From positions 1-64,000 of the forward strand of contig NZ_CP028920.1 of the NCBI RefSeq assembly GCF_003060865.1: 64,000 nt of DNA, in the 5' to 3' direction. The notes beneath the pieces are model-generated. The model saw nothing but the letters and a program-made list of their open reading frames with translations. It was not told the origin of the DNA and did no database searches. Below, piece after piece: positions 37,692 through 46,156 of the stretch (positions are counted from its first letter, which is position 1; each line of letters starts with the position of its first letter). Origin of the DNA: Gemmobacter aquarius (GTDB lineage: Bacteria > Pseudomonadota > Alphaproteobacteria > Rhodobacterales > Rhodobacteraceae). The position numbers were made by a program, and so were the translations under genes.

Positions 37692-38426
37692 GTGTTTGAA
37701 ATTTCTGGCGTTGGAGTCCTCGCGGCCTTTTTGGGAGGGGCTCTGTCTTTCCTGTCCCCGTGCGTGCTGCCGCTGGCGCCCGGTTATGTGTCCTACATAG
37801 CAGGGCAACCGGGCCAGAGTGCGCACGGTGTCGTGCAGATGAAAACTCGCCTGAATCGCCTGCTCTTGAGCCTTTATTTCGTTATGGGTTTCTCGACAGT
37901 ATTTATTTCCTTGGGCGCTGGTGCCAGCCTTCTCGGTGGCTTGCTTTTGCAATGGAAATACGAGCTCGGCATTGTCGGCGGTGCGCTTATCATCGTGTTT
38001 GGATTGGTCATGACCGGGCTTATACGGCCGGGCATCCTGCTCCGTGACACGCGATTCACATTTGATGCAAAAGGCGGAAACCCTCTTGGCGCCTATTTGC
38101 TTGGGCTCGCGTTTGCTTTTGGCTGGACGCCTTGCATTGGGCCAGTTTTAGGGTCGATCTTGACGGTGAGTGCGGCTTCGGGGGCAGATGGCGTGGCCCT
38201 TTTGACAGTGTACTCGGTCGGCCTTGGTGTTCCGTTCCTGTTGCTCGCCGCATTTACGAATGAACTGGCCGCACGCATCAGGCGACTTGGTCGTGCAAGC
38301 CTCTGGCTTCATCGGGTAGCGGGCGTTGTCATGATCGCTATGGGTATCGCTGTAATGACCGGGCAGATCACGGATATTGCTTTCTGGTTGCTAGAGACAT
38401 TTCCTGTTTTGGGAACGATCGGCTGA
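37692..38426 (+). CDS. ccdA: CcdA/DsbD-type transmembrane thiol-electron transporter
   Basis: 244 residues with about six membrane helices. The paired redox cysteines occur in SFLSPCVLPLAPGY (first helix) and GWTPCIGPVLGS (fourth helix), the CcdA signature. It passes reducing equivalents from cytoplasmic thioredoxin to periplasmic partners such as the TlpA-like protein at 29351 and SCO proteins. The start is taken as GTG 37692 (FEISGVGVLAAFLGG) after AGGA; ATG 37653 would add 13 residues. Confidence 0.9.
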   Translation: MFEISGVGVLAAFLGGALSFLSPCVLPLAPGYVSYIAGQPGQSAHGVVQMKTRLNRLLLSLYFVMGFSTVFISLGAGASLLGGLLLQWKYELGIVGGALIIVFGLVMTGLIRPGILLRDTRFTFDAKGGNPLGAYLLGLAFAFGWTPCIGPVLGSILTVSAASGADGVALLTVYSVGLGVPFLLLAAFTNELAARIRRLGRASLWLHRVAGVVMIAMGIAVMTGQITDIAFWLLETFPVLGTIG

Positions 38427-38429
38427 GGG

Positions 38430-39755
38430 TCAGCCCAAAAGCACGGTCGACAGCAGGTTCACGTTCAGCACGATAATCACGGCCGCAATCAACCAACAGA
38501 GGCCGGTCAGCCAGCGGGGTGCGACCAGTTCGCCCATCTTGGCGCGGCTGGCTGTGAACATCACCAAGGGCACTATGGCGAAGGGAAGCTGGAATGACAG
38601 CACCACCTGACTCAGGATCAAAAGCTCACCCACACCACCGCTGCCGTAGAGCAGGATCACGAAGATCGCTGGGATGATGGCAAGGCCCCGGGTAATCAGC
38701 CGCCGCGCCCAAGGGGCGATGCGCAGGTTGATGAAACCTTCCATCACGATCTGTCCGGCCATGGTGGCGGTGACAGTAGAGTTCAGCCCCGCGCAGAGGA
38801 GTGCCACACCGAACAGGACCGGCGCGAGCGACGAGCCGAGCAAGGGCTCCAGCAACAGATGCGCCTTGTCAATTTCGGCTACGTCGTTTTGCCCCACGGT
38901 GTAGAAGGCAGCAGCGGCCAGGATCAGGATCGATGCATTGATCGTCAGCGCGAACATCAGTGCGATGGTGCTGTCCCAAGTCGCCAACCTCAGCGCCTCG
39001 CGCTTCGAGGGCAGATCAAGCCCGAAGGCGCGAGTCTGCACGATCCCCGAATGCAGGTATAGGTTATGCGGCATTACCGTCGCCCCGATAATGCCAAGAG
39101 CGAGGTAGAGCATCGTCGGGTTGTTGAAAATCTCGCGGCTTGGGGCAAAGCCTGCGATGACCTCGCCCCAGACTGGGTCGGCCTGAGCAATCAACACGAC
39201 AAAACAGGCCGCGATCAGCGCCATCAGCGAGATGATCAGCGCCTCGATCCAGCGGAACCCCTTGTTCTGCAGCCACAGGATCAGGAACACGTCGGCGGCT
39301 GTGATGAAGATGCCGATCTCGAGCGGGATGCCGAAGAGCAGGTTGAGGCCGATGGCCGTGCCGATCACCTCGGCCAGGTCTGTGGCGATGATGGCCAGTT
39401 CGGCAAAGATCCAGAGCGGGACGGACATCCATTTCGGGAAAGCATCGCGGCAGGCCTGCGCCAGATCGCGGCCCGAGGCGACAGCCAGCCGCGCGCAGAG
39501 AGACTGCAGGAGGATCGCCATGATGTTCGACAGAAGCGCGACGAACAAGAGCGTGTAACCGAACGCCGCGCCACCGGCGAGCGAGGTCGCCCAGTTGCCG
39601 GGGTCCATATAGCCCACTGCCACCAGATAACCGGGACCGATGAAGGCGAGGAACCGGCGGAACCGGCTGGTGCCACCGTTCCCGACCGCGATGGTGCGGA
39701 AGACTTCGGAAAGGGAGGGAGTCTCGCTTTCCTGCCGCCAGGCATTGGTCGTCAT
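38430..39755 (-). CDS. mntH: Mn2+/Fe2+ NRAMP transporter MntH
   Basis: 441 residues, about eleven membrane helices. Helix 1 motif [18 protein letters not shown] and helix 6 motif [18 protein letters not shown] carry the metal ligands (Asp, Asn, and in helix 6 Met/His region) expected of NRAMP. ATG 39755 (MTTNAWRQ); the frame extends to 39824 but that part covers the operator. Divergent from its likely regulator mntR. Confidence 0.95.
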   Translation of the reverse strand: MTTNAWRQESETPSLSEVFRTIAVGNGGTSRFRRFLAFIGPGYLVAVGYMDPGNWATSLAGGAAFGYTLLFVALLSNIMAILLQSLCARLAVASGRDLAQACRDAFPKWMSVPLWIFAELAIIATDLAEVIGTAIGLNLLFGIPLEIGIFITAADVFLILWLQNKGFRWIEALIISLMALIAACFVVLIAQADPVWGEVIAGFAPSREIFNNPTMLYLALGIIGATVMPHNLYLHSGIVQTRAFGLDLPSKREALRLATWDSTIALMFALTINASILILAAAAFYTVGQNDVAEIDKAHLLLEPLLGSSLAPVLFGVALLCAGLNSTVTATMAGQIVMEGFINLRIAPWARRLITRGLAIIPAIFVILLYGSGGVGELLILSQVVLSFQLPFAIVPLVMFTASRAKMGELVAPRWLTGLCWLIAAVIIVLNVNLLSTVLLG

Positions 39756-39806
39756 GGCTCTTGGCACTCCTGGCTTGATCGCGCCCGACAAGACGCGGCG
39801 CATAAA

Positions 39807-39822
39807 GTTAGACAATGCTAAC
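39807..39822. promoter_or_regulatory. MntR-type operator
   Basis: Perfect inverted repeat GTTAGACAATGCTAAC in the mntH-mntR intergenic region, 52 bases upstream of mntH and 52 bases upstream of mntR. Position and symmetry suit a DtxR/MntR-class repressor controlling one or both genes. Confidence 0.7.
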
Positions 39823-39873
39823 ATTCTGCCCCGCGCCTTTACTTGTCAATCCATCCCGTGCGAGACTATTCAC

Positions 39874-40326
39874 ATGACAGAGTTCGATCCTGCACCCCAA
39901 GCCACAACGGATGACCGGCCCGCGGACCTGCGCGCCGGGGCGTTTCAGGGTGTTCGCGAAGCCCGGCGCAATGAACTAGCCGAGGACTATGTCGAACTGA
40001 TCGCCGAACTGATCCACCAACACGGCGAAGCGCGCCCCGTAGACATCGCCGCCCGGCTTGGTGTGAAGGTGCCGACAGTGAGCAAGACGCTCGACCGTCT
40101 GGCGCGGGAGGGACTGATCACCCGCGCGAAGTATCGCTCGGTGTTTTTGACGGACACAGGCCGTGCGCTCGCGAAGGAATGTCGGCGGCGGCACGAGATC
40201 GTGCTACGCTTTCTCATCAGTCTGGGCCTTGATCCCGAGACAGCGGAACGCGATGCCGAAGGCATCGAGCACCATGTCAGCGAGCGAACGCTGGCCCTGT
40301 TTTCAGCCTTCGCCAACCGGTCCTGA
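39874..40326 (+). CDS. mntR: DtxR-family manganese regulator MntR
   Basis: 150 residues. N-terminal winged helix (RPVDIAARLGVKVPTVSKTLDRLAREGLI), then a dimerisation and metal-binding part with CRRRHEIVLRFLISLGLDPETAERDAEGIEHHVSE, the His/Glu arrangement of MntR. No SH3-like third domain, as usual for MntR. ATG 39874. Expected to repress mntH when Mn is sufficient. Confidence 0.92.
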   Translation: MTEFDPAPQATTDDRPADLRAGAFQGVREARRNELAEDYVELIAELIHQHGEARPVDIAARLGVKVPTVSKTLDRLAREGLITRAKYRSVFLTDTGRALAKECRRRHEIVLRFLISLGLDPETAERDAEGIEHHVSERTLALFSAFANRS

Positions 40327-40332
40327 AGGCCT

Positions 40333-40992
40333 TCAGCTATTCTCGACCGCAAACCGCACATCGGCGATGAGGCTGTCGGCGCTGAAATTCTCCAGCCGTT
40401 TGCCATTAAGGAAGAAGGTTGGCGTTTGGCGGATAGCCAAGGCTTCCACGTCGGCCGCATCCTGATTCAGGATACCAGTGATGCCCGGGAAGAACTGGTC
40501 CGTCTCGGCCTTTTCAAGATCGAGGCCTGCAGCCCCGGCAATCTCCCAGGCGACATCCATCTCGGGCGAGCCATGGACAGCCCAGCCTGGTTGCTGTTCC
40601 AGCAGCGCATCCAGCACCGGCTCGAACTTGTCTTGCATCCGCGCAGCCTCGAGGATGCGCACTGCCTCGTCCGAGCCTTCATGGAAAACGGTGTAGCGCA
40701 GCACCACCCGGACCTGCGTCGGGAACTGCCGCCGGATTTCCTGCACCACGGGGTGGTATGCACGGCAGGCCTCGCAGGAGGGATCGAAGAATTCAACCAG
40801 TGTGACGGCGGCATCGGCGGGGCCGAAGCTAGGGGAGTAGTCACGGACCAAGAGGGCCTGATCCTCGGTTGGCGTGGCGGCGGCCGCCGCTTCTGCCTCG
40901 GCGTCGCGGCGCTGTTTCAGCACGAAGGCGCCACCCGCGAAGGCAGCAACACCAAGTGCGGAGGCTCCAAGGATAAGGGTGCGGCGGTTCAT
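40333..40992 (-). CDS. DsbA-family thiol oxidoreductase
   Basis: 219 residues. N-terminal anchor (LGASALGVAAFAGGAFVL). Thioredoxin-fold with active site FFDPSCEACRAYHP (CEAC in place of CPHC) and cis-Pro segment IRQTPTFFLNGKRL. Partner of the DsbB directly upstream, with which it overlaps (ATGA). Last gene of the P-ATPase operon. Confidence 0.92.
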   Translation of the reverse strand: MNRRTLILGASALGVAAFAGGAFVLKQRRDAEAEAAAAATPTEDQALLVRDYSPSFGPADAAVTLVEFFDPSCEACRAYHPVVQEIRRQFPTQVRVVLRYTVFHEGSDEAVRILEAARMQDKFEPVLDALLEQQPGWAVHGSPEMDVAWEIAGAAGLDLEKAETDQFFPGITGILNQDAADVEALAIRQTPTFFLNGKRLENFSADSLIADVRFAVENS

Positions 40993-41426
40993 GTGCGGTG
41001 TCCTTTCGGCAGGATGAGACAGGCAAGGATCGCCGCAAAGGCGACCGCTGAGAGATAGGGGATCGGCAGGCCAAGGATCATCTGCGCCTCACCGGTGCAG
41101 GAGGGGCCATTTTCAGTGCATGGCACGATCGGTGCGGGCAGGATCCCTGCGTACAGGCCCGAATGCCATGCCGCAAGTGCGAGCCCGGCGAAAGCCAACG
41201 GCAAGCCATAGGTGCGCGCCATCCCGTCTCCCCGCCAGAGCGACAGGCCAAGGATCGGCACCAAGGGGAACATGGCGATACGCTGATACCAGCAGAGCGT
41301 GCAGGGCATCTGACCAAGCACCTCTCCGATGAAGAGCGCACCAAGCGTGGCCGCCAGTGCGATCAGGAAAGCGACGGTCAAGGAAAGGTCGTCACGCGAC
41401 AGGCTCTGCGGGTCAGCTTTGGTCAA
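40989..41426 (-). CDS. DsbB-family disulfide bond formation protein
   Basis: 145 residues, four membrane helices. The two cysteine pairs of DsbB are present: LGQMPCTLCWYQRI and VPCTENGPSCTGEA. The start is probably TTG 41426, which has AAGGAG seven bases upstream and overlaps the lspA stop; the longer open frame to 41468 lies inside lspA. It re-oxidises the DsbA encoded next to it, passing electrons to quinone. Confidence 0.9.
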   Translation of the reverse strand: MTKADPQSLSRDDLSLTVAFLIALAATLGALFIGEVLGQMPCTLCWYQRIAMFPLVPILGLSLWRGDGMARTYGLPLAFAGLALAAWHSGLYAGILPAPIVPCTENGPSCTGEAQMILGLPIPYLSAVAFAAILACLILPKGHRT

Positions 41427-41898
41427 GAACCGGCTCCTTGCGGCGACGAAGGGGAAGCGAGGCGGCAAGGATCAGGACCGTGCCGAGAGTGATCGCAATA
41501 TCGGCGACGTTGAACGTGGGCCAGTGCCAGTCACGCCAATAGAAATCAAGGAAATCAGTCACGGCACCCTGCCGAAGCCGGTCGATGATGTTGCCAAGCG
41601 CCCCGCCCACGACCAGTGCAAAGCCTGCCCTTTCCAAAGCAGGTTGCGCCCGGAATGCCATGACGGCGAAGGCGATGGTCAGTGCGCCCGTCAGCGCAGC
41701 CATCAGAAGGGGCTTACCCGCCATGAACCCGCCCATCATGCCAAAGCTCGCGCCGGTATTGAACCCGAGGGAAAGGTTGAGGCCCGGCAGGACCGGGACC
41801 GCAGTCCCCTGCGACAGCAGCGACAGCGCTGCGGTCTTGGTCAACTGGTCTGCCACCACTGCGGCAGCAATCAGCGAAGTCAGCATCACCCTGGTCAT
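41413..41898 (-). CDS. lspA: Lipoprotein signal peptidase LspA
   Basis: 161 residues, four membrane helices. Catalytic Asp pair in GNIIDRLRQGAVTDFLDFY and FNVADIAITLG; VADQLTK near the start and FNTGASFGM are conserved. A second LspA is likely on the chromosome. In lead-resistance (pbr) operons an LspA-type protein is known to accompany the P-ATPase, so the association here is meaningful. ATG 41898 overlaps the stop of the preceding gene. Confidence 0.94.
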   Translation of the reverse strand: MTRVMLTSLIAAAVVADQLTKTAALSLLSQGTAVPVLPGLNLSLGFNTGASFGMMGGFMAGKPLLMAALTGALTIAFAVMAFRAQPALERAGFALVVGGALGNIIDRLRQGAVTDFLDFYWRDWHWPTFNVADIAITLGTVLILAASLPLRRRKEPVLDQS

Positions 41899-42518
41899 TC
41901 TACGGCCTTGCTCTTGATGCCGATCCAGCGTGGGACCGACGCGGCGTAACGATCATAGTCCGGCCCGATCGCCGCGCGCAGGGCGGCCTCTTCCGACCTG
42001 ACTTGCGTGCTGGCCGACCAGAGGAACAGGAGCGGGGCCAGGACCGTAGGGATTGCCGGAACCGCCATCGCAACACCCACCAGCAGCGCCGCTTGACCCA
42101 CAAAGGTTGGGTTGCGACTGAAACGGTAAAGCCCGCCCGAAACCAGATCGCCCGTCTCGCCGCCCACCAAGCCGACGCGCCAGGATGATCCCATCGACAT
42201 CTGCGCGGCAAAGGCCACCATCGCGCCAAGCCCCGCGACAAAGACCCCGATCAGACCAAGGAGGACGCCGCGCCCCTCGGTCCAAAGCGGATCGATCTTG
42301 TGCAGGATAGGCACGGCGAGCCAGAGGAGCGGCCCGAAGAACGCCAAGGCAAAGGCCACGCGAAACCCGATTGCCGCCAGCCGATCGCGCCCCGTGGCGC
42401 GGGCGAACAGCCATACAGGCCGACCCGCCGCTTTCGCGGCCAGCGCGCTGCCCCAAAAGAACAGGGCCAGATAGCCGAAGAGAAGGGCCAGTGCGGCCCA
42501 GCCGAAACCGGAGATCAT
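41895..42518 (-). CDS. Isoprenylcysteine carboxylmethyltransferase-like membrane protein
   Basis: 207 residues with several membrane helices and the ICMT/PEMT C-terminal motif GGLYRFSRNPTFVGQAALLVG followed by EEAALRAAIGPDYDRYAASVPRW. In bacteria such proteins are found beside metal P-ATPases and LspA; the substrate is unknown. Four bases downstream of the ATPase stop and overlapping lspA. Confidence 0.88.
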   Translation of the reverse strand: MISGFGWAALALLFGYLALFFWGSALAAKAAGRPVWLFARATGRDRLAAIGFRVAFALAFFGPLLWLAVPILHKIDPLWTEGRGVLLGLIGVFVAGLGAMVAFAAQMSMGSSWRVGLVGGETGDLVSGGLYRFSRNPTFVGQAALLVGVAMAVPAIPTVLAPLLFLWSASTQVRSEEAALRAAIGPDYDRYAASVPRWIGIKSKAVE

Positions 42519-42522
42519 CGTC

Positions 42523-44808
42523 CTACGCCTCCCGTTCCGGATTGAACCGCAGCAGGCGCAGCGCGTTCAGCGTCACCAGCACAGTCGCTCCGGTGTCAGC
42601 CAGGATCGCGATCCAGAGACCGGTCAGACCGAATACCGAGGTCACGAGGAAGACGGCTTTCAGCCCGAGCGCGATGGTCACGTTCTGGCGGATGTTGGCC
42701 ATCGCAGCGCGCGACAGACGGATCGTGGCGGGAATGTCGGTCACTCGGTCACGAAGAATGGCCGCATCGGCCGTTTCCAGCGCCACATCAGTTCCCGAGC
42801 CCATCGCCACGCCAACGCTTGCCTGTTTGAGCGCGGGGGCGTCGTTGATGCCGTCGCCGATCATCATCACGCTGCCTTGGGTACCGATCTCGCGGATATA
42901 GGCGAGCTTGTCCTCGGGCAGCATGTCGGCCTCGAACTTCAGCCCAAGACTTCCGGCAATCGCGGCGGCCGTGCGCGGGTTGTCCCCGGTCAGGATCACC
43001 GATGTCACTCCCATGGCCGTCAACTGGCGCACCGCGTCTTTGGCATCCGCACGCGGCTCGTCTCGCATGGCGATAAGGCCCAGCGGGTTCTTTTCGCGGA
43101 ACACGGCGACGGCGGTCTTTCCGTCCTCCTCAAAAATCGTGGCCTGCCGAAGACCGATGCCATCGAGCCCGCCATGCTCCATCGCATAACGGGGCGAGGA
43201 TACATAGGCCACCGCGCCGCCCACGGTTGCAACAACGCCTTTGCCCATCAGGGCCTTGGCATCCTGCGACGGCAGCGCGGAAACGCCCGCGTCCTTGGCC
43301 TTGTTCAGGATCGCAATCGCCAGCGGGTGGCTCGACCCTGTTTCGACGCCCGCAGCAACGGCAAGAAGCTCGGCCTCGGTCGTTGCCCCGAACGGCACCA
43401 CATCCGTCACCTGCGGGCGGCCATGCGTCAGCGTTCCGGTCTTGTCGAAGGTCACGACCTCCACCTTCGCCGCCGCCTCGATCACTGCGCCGCCCTTCAT
43501 CAACAGCCCACGCCGCGCCCCGGTGGACATGGCGGAGGCAATGGAGGCGGGGACCGAAATGACCAGCGCGCAAGGGCAGCCGATCAGGAGCAAGGCAAGG
43601 CCGCGATACACCCAGGTGTCCCAGGGTTGACCGAATGCCAGCGGCGGTACCACCACGACCAGCGCCGCAACGGCGACGATTGCGGGCATATACCAGCGGC
43701 TGAAACGGTCTATGAAGCGTTCGGTCGGCGCGCGCGCCTCCTCGGCCTCTTCGACCAAGCGGATGATGCGGGCGATGGTGTTGTCTTCCGCGCCCTTGGT
43801 GACCTTCACCCGCAGCGCGGCCTCAGTGTTGATTGCGCCTGCAAAGACCGCATCCCCCGGCCCGCGCGTTTTGGGGACGCTTTCGCCGGTGACCGGGCTT
43901 TCGTCCACGCCCGAGGTGCCATCCAGGATCTCGCCATCGGCCGGAATCCGGTCGCCGGGGCGAACAAGCACGGTCTGGCCGATGGTCAGGCTTGCGGCGG
44001 GCACCTCACGCGTGGTGTCGCCGGTGACCAGTTGTGCCGTTTTCGGGACAAGGTTCGCCAAGGCCCTGATGCCGTCTCGCGCCTTGCCAGCGGCCACGCC
44101 TTCGAGCACCTCGCCTACGGCGAACAGGAAAACGACCAGCGCCGCTTCTTCCGCCGCGTTGATGAACAGCGCGCCGATGGCCGCGATGGTCATCAGGCTT
44201 TCGATGGTGAAGGGCTGACCCATGCGCAAGGCGGAGAAGGCACGCTGCGCCACTGGGGCCACGCCGATCAGACAGGCGGCGACAAAGGCCCATTTGCCGA
44301 TCTCGGGCGCAAGATACTCGATGATCCAGGCCGCACCGAGCAACAGCGCGGTGAAGATGACCAGCTTGCCCTTGGCCGTCTGATACCAGCGCTTGCCCCG
44401 GTCGGCGGGGTCATCATGGACATGGCCGGGGCTGCCGTGACCGCTGTCGTCGCGCTTTGCGGCGGCCGCCTTCGGGCCGTGGTCGTGCCCGGCGTGATCG
44501 TGGCCCTCATGTGCCGCATGGTCATCGTCATGCCCATCGTGGGCACCGGGCAGAACGAAGTCCTTCTTCGCCCCAGCCGCGCGTGGCGCAATCTGATAGC
44601 CAAGCGCACGGACGGTCTTCTCGATCTTGTCCCGCTTGGTCTGCGTCTCGTCCAGGGTCAGCCGCAGGCGCTCCGTCATGATCCCGACCTCGACGCCGCT
44701 TACCCCCGGAAGACGCGCCACCGCATCCCTGATCTTGGTCGCGCAGGACCCGCAGTCCATGCCCGTCACGGTCCAGTCGCAGTACGTTTCGCGTGCAGCT
44801 TCCGACAT
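42523..44808 (-). CDS. Zn/Cd/Pb-type P1B ATPase (ZntA/CadA/PbrA-like)
   Basis: 761 residues. N-terminal HMA domain with GMDCGSCATKIRDA; a His/Asp-rich linker (HDGHDDDHAAHEGHDHAGH, residues about 90-135); membrane metal site LLIGCPCALVIS; phosphorylation motif TFDKTGTLTHG; and MIGDGINDAPALKQ. The HMA plus CPC combination with a MerR regulator of the Pb/Cd/Zn class indicates export of divalent soft metals. ATG 44808 chosen because GGAGGA lies seven bases upstream; ATG 44814 overlaps that site. Heads a five-gene operon: ATPase, ICMT-like, LspA, DsbB, DsbA. Confidence 0.94.
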   Translation of the reverse strand: MSEAARETYCDWTVTGMDCGSCATKIRDAVARLPGVSGVEVGIMTERLRLTLDETQTKRDKIEKTVRALGYQIAPRAAGAKKDFVLPGAHDGHDDDHAAHEGHDHAGHDHGPKAAAAKRDDSGHGSPGHVHDDPADRGKRWYQTAKGKLVIFTALLLGAAWIIEYLAPEIGKWAFVAACLIGVAPVAQRAFSALRMGQPFTIESLMTIAAIGALFINAAEEAALVVFLFAVGEVLEGVAAGKARDGIRALANLVPKTAQLVTGDTTREVPAASLTIGQTVLVRPGDRIPADGEILDGTSGVDESPVTGESVPKTRGPGDAVFAGAINTEAALRVKVTKGAEDNTIARIIRLVEEAEEARAPTERFIDRFSRWYMPAIVAVAALVVVVPPLAFGQPWDTWVYRGLALLLIGCPCALVISVPASIASAMSTGARRGLLMKGGAVIEAAAKVEVVTFDKTGTLTHGRPQVTDVVPFGATTEAELLAVAAGVETGSSHPLAIAILNKAKDAGVSALPSQDAKALMGKGVVATVGGAVAYVSSPRYAMEHGGLDGIGLRQATIFEEDGKTAVAVFREKNPLGLIAMRDEPRADAKDAVRQLTAMGVTSVILTGDNPRTAAAIAGSLGLKFEADMLPEDKLAYIREIGTQGSVMMIGDGINDAPALKQASVGVAMGSGTDVALETADAAILRDRVTDIPATIRLSRAAMANIRQNVTIALGLKAVFLVTSVFGLTGLWIAILADTGATVLVTLNALRLLRFNPEREA

Positions 44809-44856
44809 TGTCATTCCTCCTGCCGCAGGGCGGGCAGTTGCTTTCATCGAATCAAG

Positions 44857-44887
44857 AACCTAATGTCTCTAGCAACTATAGCTTCAA
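44857..44887 (-). promoter_or_regulatory. MerR-type 19-bp-spacer promoter of the P-ATPase operon
   Basis: On the minus strand: TTGAAG, spacer CTATAGTTGCTAGAGACAT of 19 bases, TAGGTT. The dyad CTATAGTTGCTAGAG is of the kind bound by CadR/PbrR/ZntR regulators. It sits in the 89-base gap between the ATPase start and the divergent merR gene, so it may also autoregulate merR. Confidence 0.85.
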
Positions 44888-44897
44888 GGGGAATCTG

Positions 44898-45338
44898 ATG
44901 CTGACCATCGGAAAACTGGGCGAGGCAGCCGGGGTGAAGGTTCCGACGATCCGCTATTACGAACAGATCGGCCTTTTGCCCGAGGCGGAACGCAGCGCGG
45001 GCAACCAGCGGCTCTATGGCCGCAAGGCGATGGAGCGTCTGGCGTTCATCCGGCATGCGCGCGATCTGGGTTTCACGCTGGAAGCGATCCGCGATCTCCT
45101 CAGCTTGTCGGACAGACCCGACCAGTCGTGTGCCGCCGCAGATGCCATCGCAAGGGCGCAACTGGCCGAAATTGAAAGCCGCCTTGCCCGCCTGACCGCG
45201 CTGAAGGCCGAACTCGAACGCATGGTCGTGCAATGCGCAGGCGGGAAGATCGCCGACTGCCGGGTCATAGAGGTGCTGGGAGACCATTCCCTGTGCGCGA
45301 CAGATCACCGCTACCCAGAAAGCGAGGTGCCGTCATGA
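44898..45338 (+). CDS. MerR-family Zn/Cd/Pb-responsive regulator
   Basis: 146 residues. N-terminal winged helix ([20 protein letters not shown]) and long dimerisation helix. Cysteines at about positions 78 (DQSCAAAD), 113 (VQCAGG) and 121 (ADCRV), with another at 133 and a nearby His, match the three-cysteine site of PbrR/CadR. It should activate the divergent P-ATPase promoter. ATG 44898; the last four bases overlap the ynfA start. Confidence 0.93.
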   Translation: MLTIGKLGEAAGVKVPTIRYYEQIGLLPEAERSAGNQRLYGRKAMERLAFIRHARDLGFTLEAIRDLLSLSDRPDQSCAAADAIARAQLAEIESRLARLTALKAELERMVVQCAGGKIADCRVIEVLGDHSLCATDHRYPESEVPS

Positions 45339-45670
45339 CCGCGCCCGGCACACTCGCCATCTATGCCGGAGCGGCCCTGGCCGAAATCCTCGGCTGCTTT
45401 GCCGTCTGGGCCTGGATGCGGCAAGGCGCAAGCCCGCTCTGGCTGCTGCCTGGCCTGGTTAGCCTCGCCGTGTTCGCCTGGCTTCTCACGTTTGCCCCGG
45501 CCGATTTCGCGGGGCGCGCTTATGCGGCCTATGGCGGTGTCTACATCGCTGCCTCTCTCGTCTGGCTTTGGCTTGTCGAGAAGCAGCGTCCGGATGCTTG
45601 GGACATGACGGGTGCTGCGATTTGCTTGCTCGGCGCAGCAATCATCCTTCTTGCGCCCCGGGCGGCTTGA
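45335..45670 (+). CDS. YnfA/UPF0060 family small membrane protein
   Basis: 111 residues, four membrane helices ([69 protein letters not shown]). SMR-like topology; some YnfA proteins are efflux pumps, but the substrate here is unknown. The ATGA overlap with merR implies translational coupling to the metal regulator. Confidence 0.9.
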   Translation: MTAPGTLAIYAGAALAEILGCFAVWAWMRQGASPLWLLPGLVSLAVFAWLLTFAPADFAGRAYAAYGGVYIAASLVWLWLVEKQRPDAWDMTGAAICLLGAAIILLAPRAA

Positions 45671-45737
45671 TCAACAACAACACTCGGTCAACCGTTTGTG
45701 CGTTGTCGAAATTGTCTCCTCATGTCATGCACGTCGA

Positions 45738-46061
45738 ATGTCGTGGATTGTCCGATCATTTCTTGCGGTGCTTTTGGCTGTGTCCCTGTTCGGGGCCGCA
45801 GTCAGTGAGGTATCGGCCGGACTTGCAGCGGAGATTGCGGCAGCTGCCGACCCGTGCTGCGAAGGCGATTGCCCTGAGGACACGGCATGCGGCGTCGCCT
45901 GCGAAATGATGGCGCGTGGCGGAATGACAATGCTCGCTCTGGTACAAGTCCCAGGGCTGTCCGTTACCGAGGAGGCATCTGCTGCTGTCCTGATGCTTCC
46001 TGACCGGCATCCTCCATCCGGGCTTCCGCCGGATGGCTTGAGGCGACCTCCCCGCATTTGA
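45738..46061 (+). CDS. Small secreted Cys-rich protein upstream of cus genes
   Basis: 107 residues. Signal WIVRSFLAVLLAVSLFGAAVSEVSAG. Mature part with DPCCEGDCPEDTACGVACEM, five cysteines within 20 residues, then a hydrophobic stretch and HPPSGLPPDGLRRPPR. No family name recognised. The layout resembles the protein at 27395. Likely periplasmic metal binding. Start taken at MSWIVRS, as the upstream frame enters ynfA. Confidence 0.7.
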   Translation: MSWIVRSFLAVLLAVSLFGAAVSEVSAGLAAEIAAAADPCCEGDCPEDTACGVACEMMARGGMTMLALVQVPGLSVTEEASAAVLMLPDRHPPSGLPPDGLRRPPRI

Positions 46062-46156
46062 CCCTGCCGCGTGCGTCAGCGCGCGGATGATGCCGTTTGC
46101 ACCTGCGCCAGTTGGCTTCGCGGGTGCGCGATCGTTGCAATCAAAGGGTCTTCCTC

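Noticed and set aside
42877..44898. Plus-strand open frame of about 670 codons opposite the P-ATPase.
   Set aside because: Its sequence is His/Arg/Gly-rich antisense of a clear P-ATPase with all catalytic motifs; no independent support.
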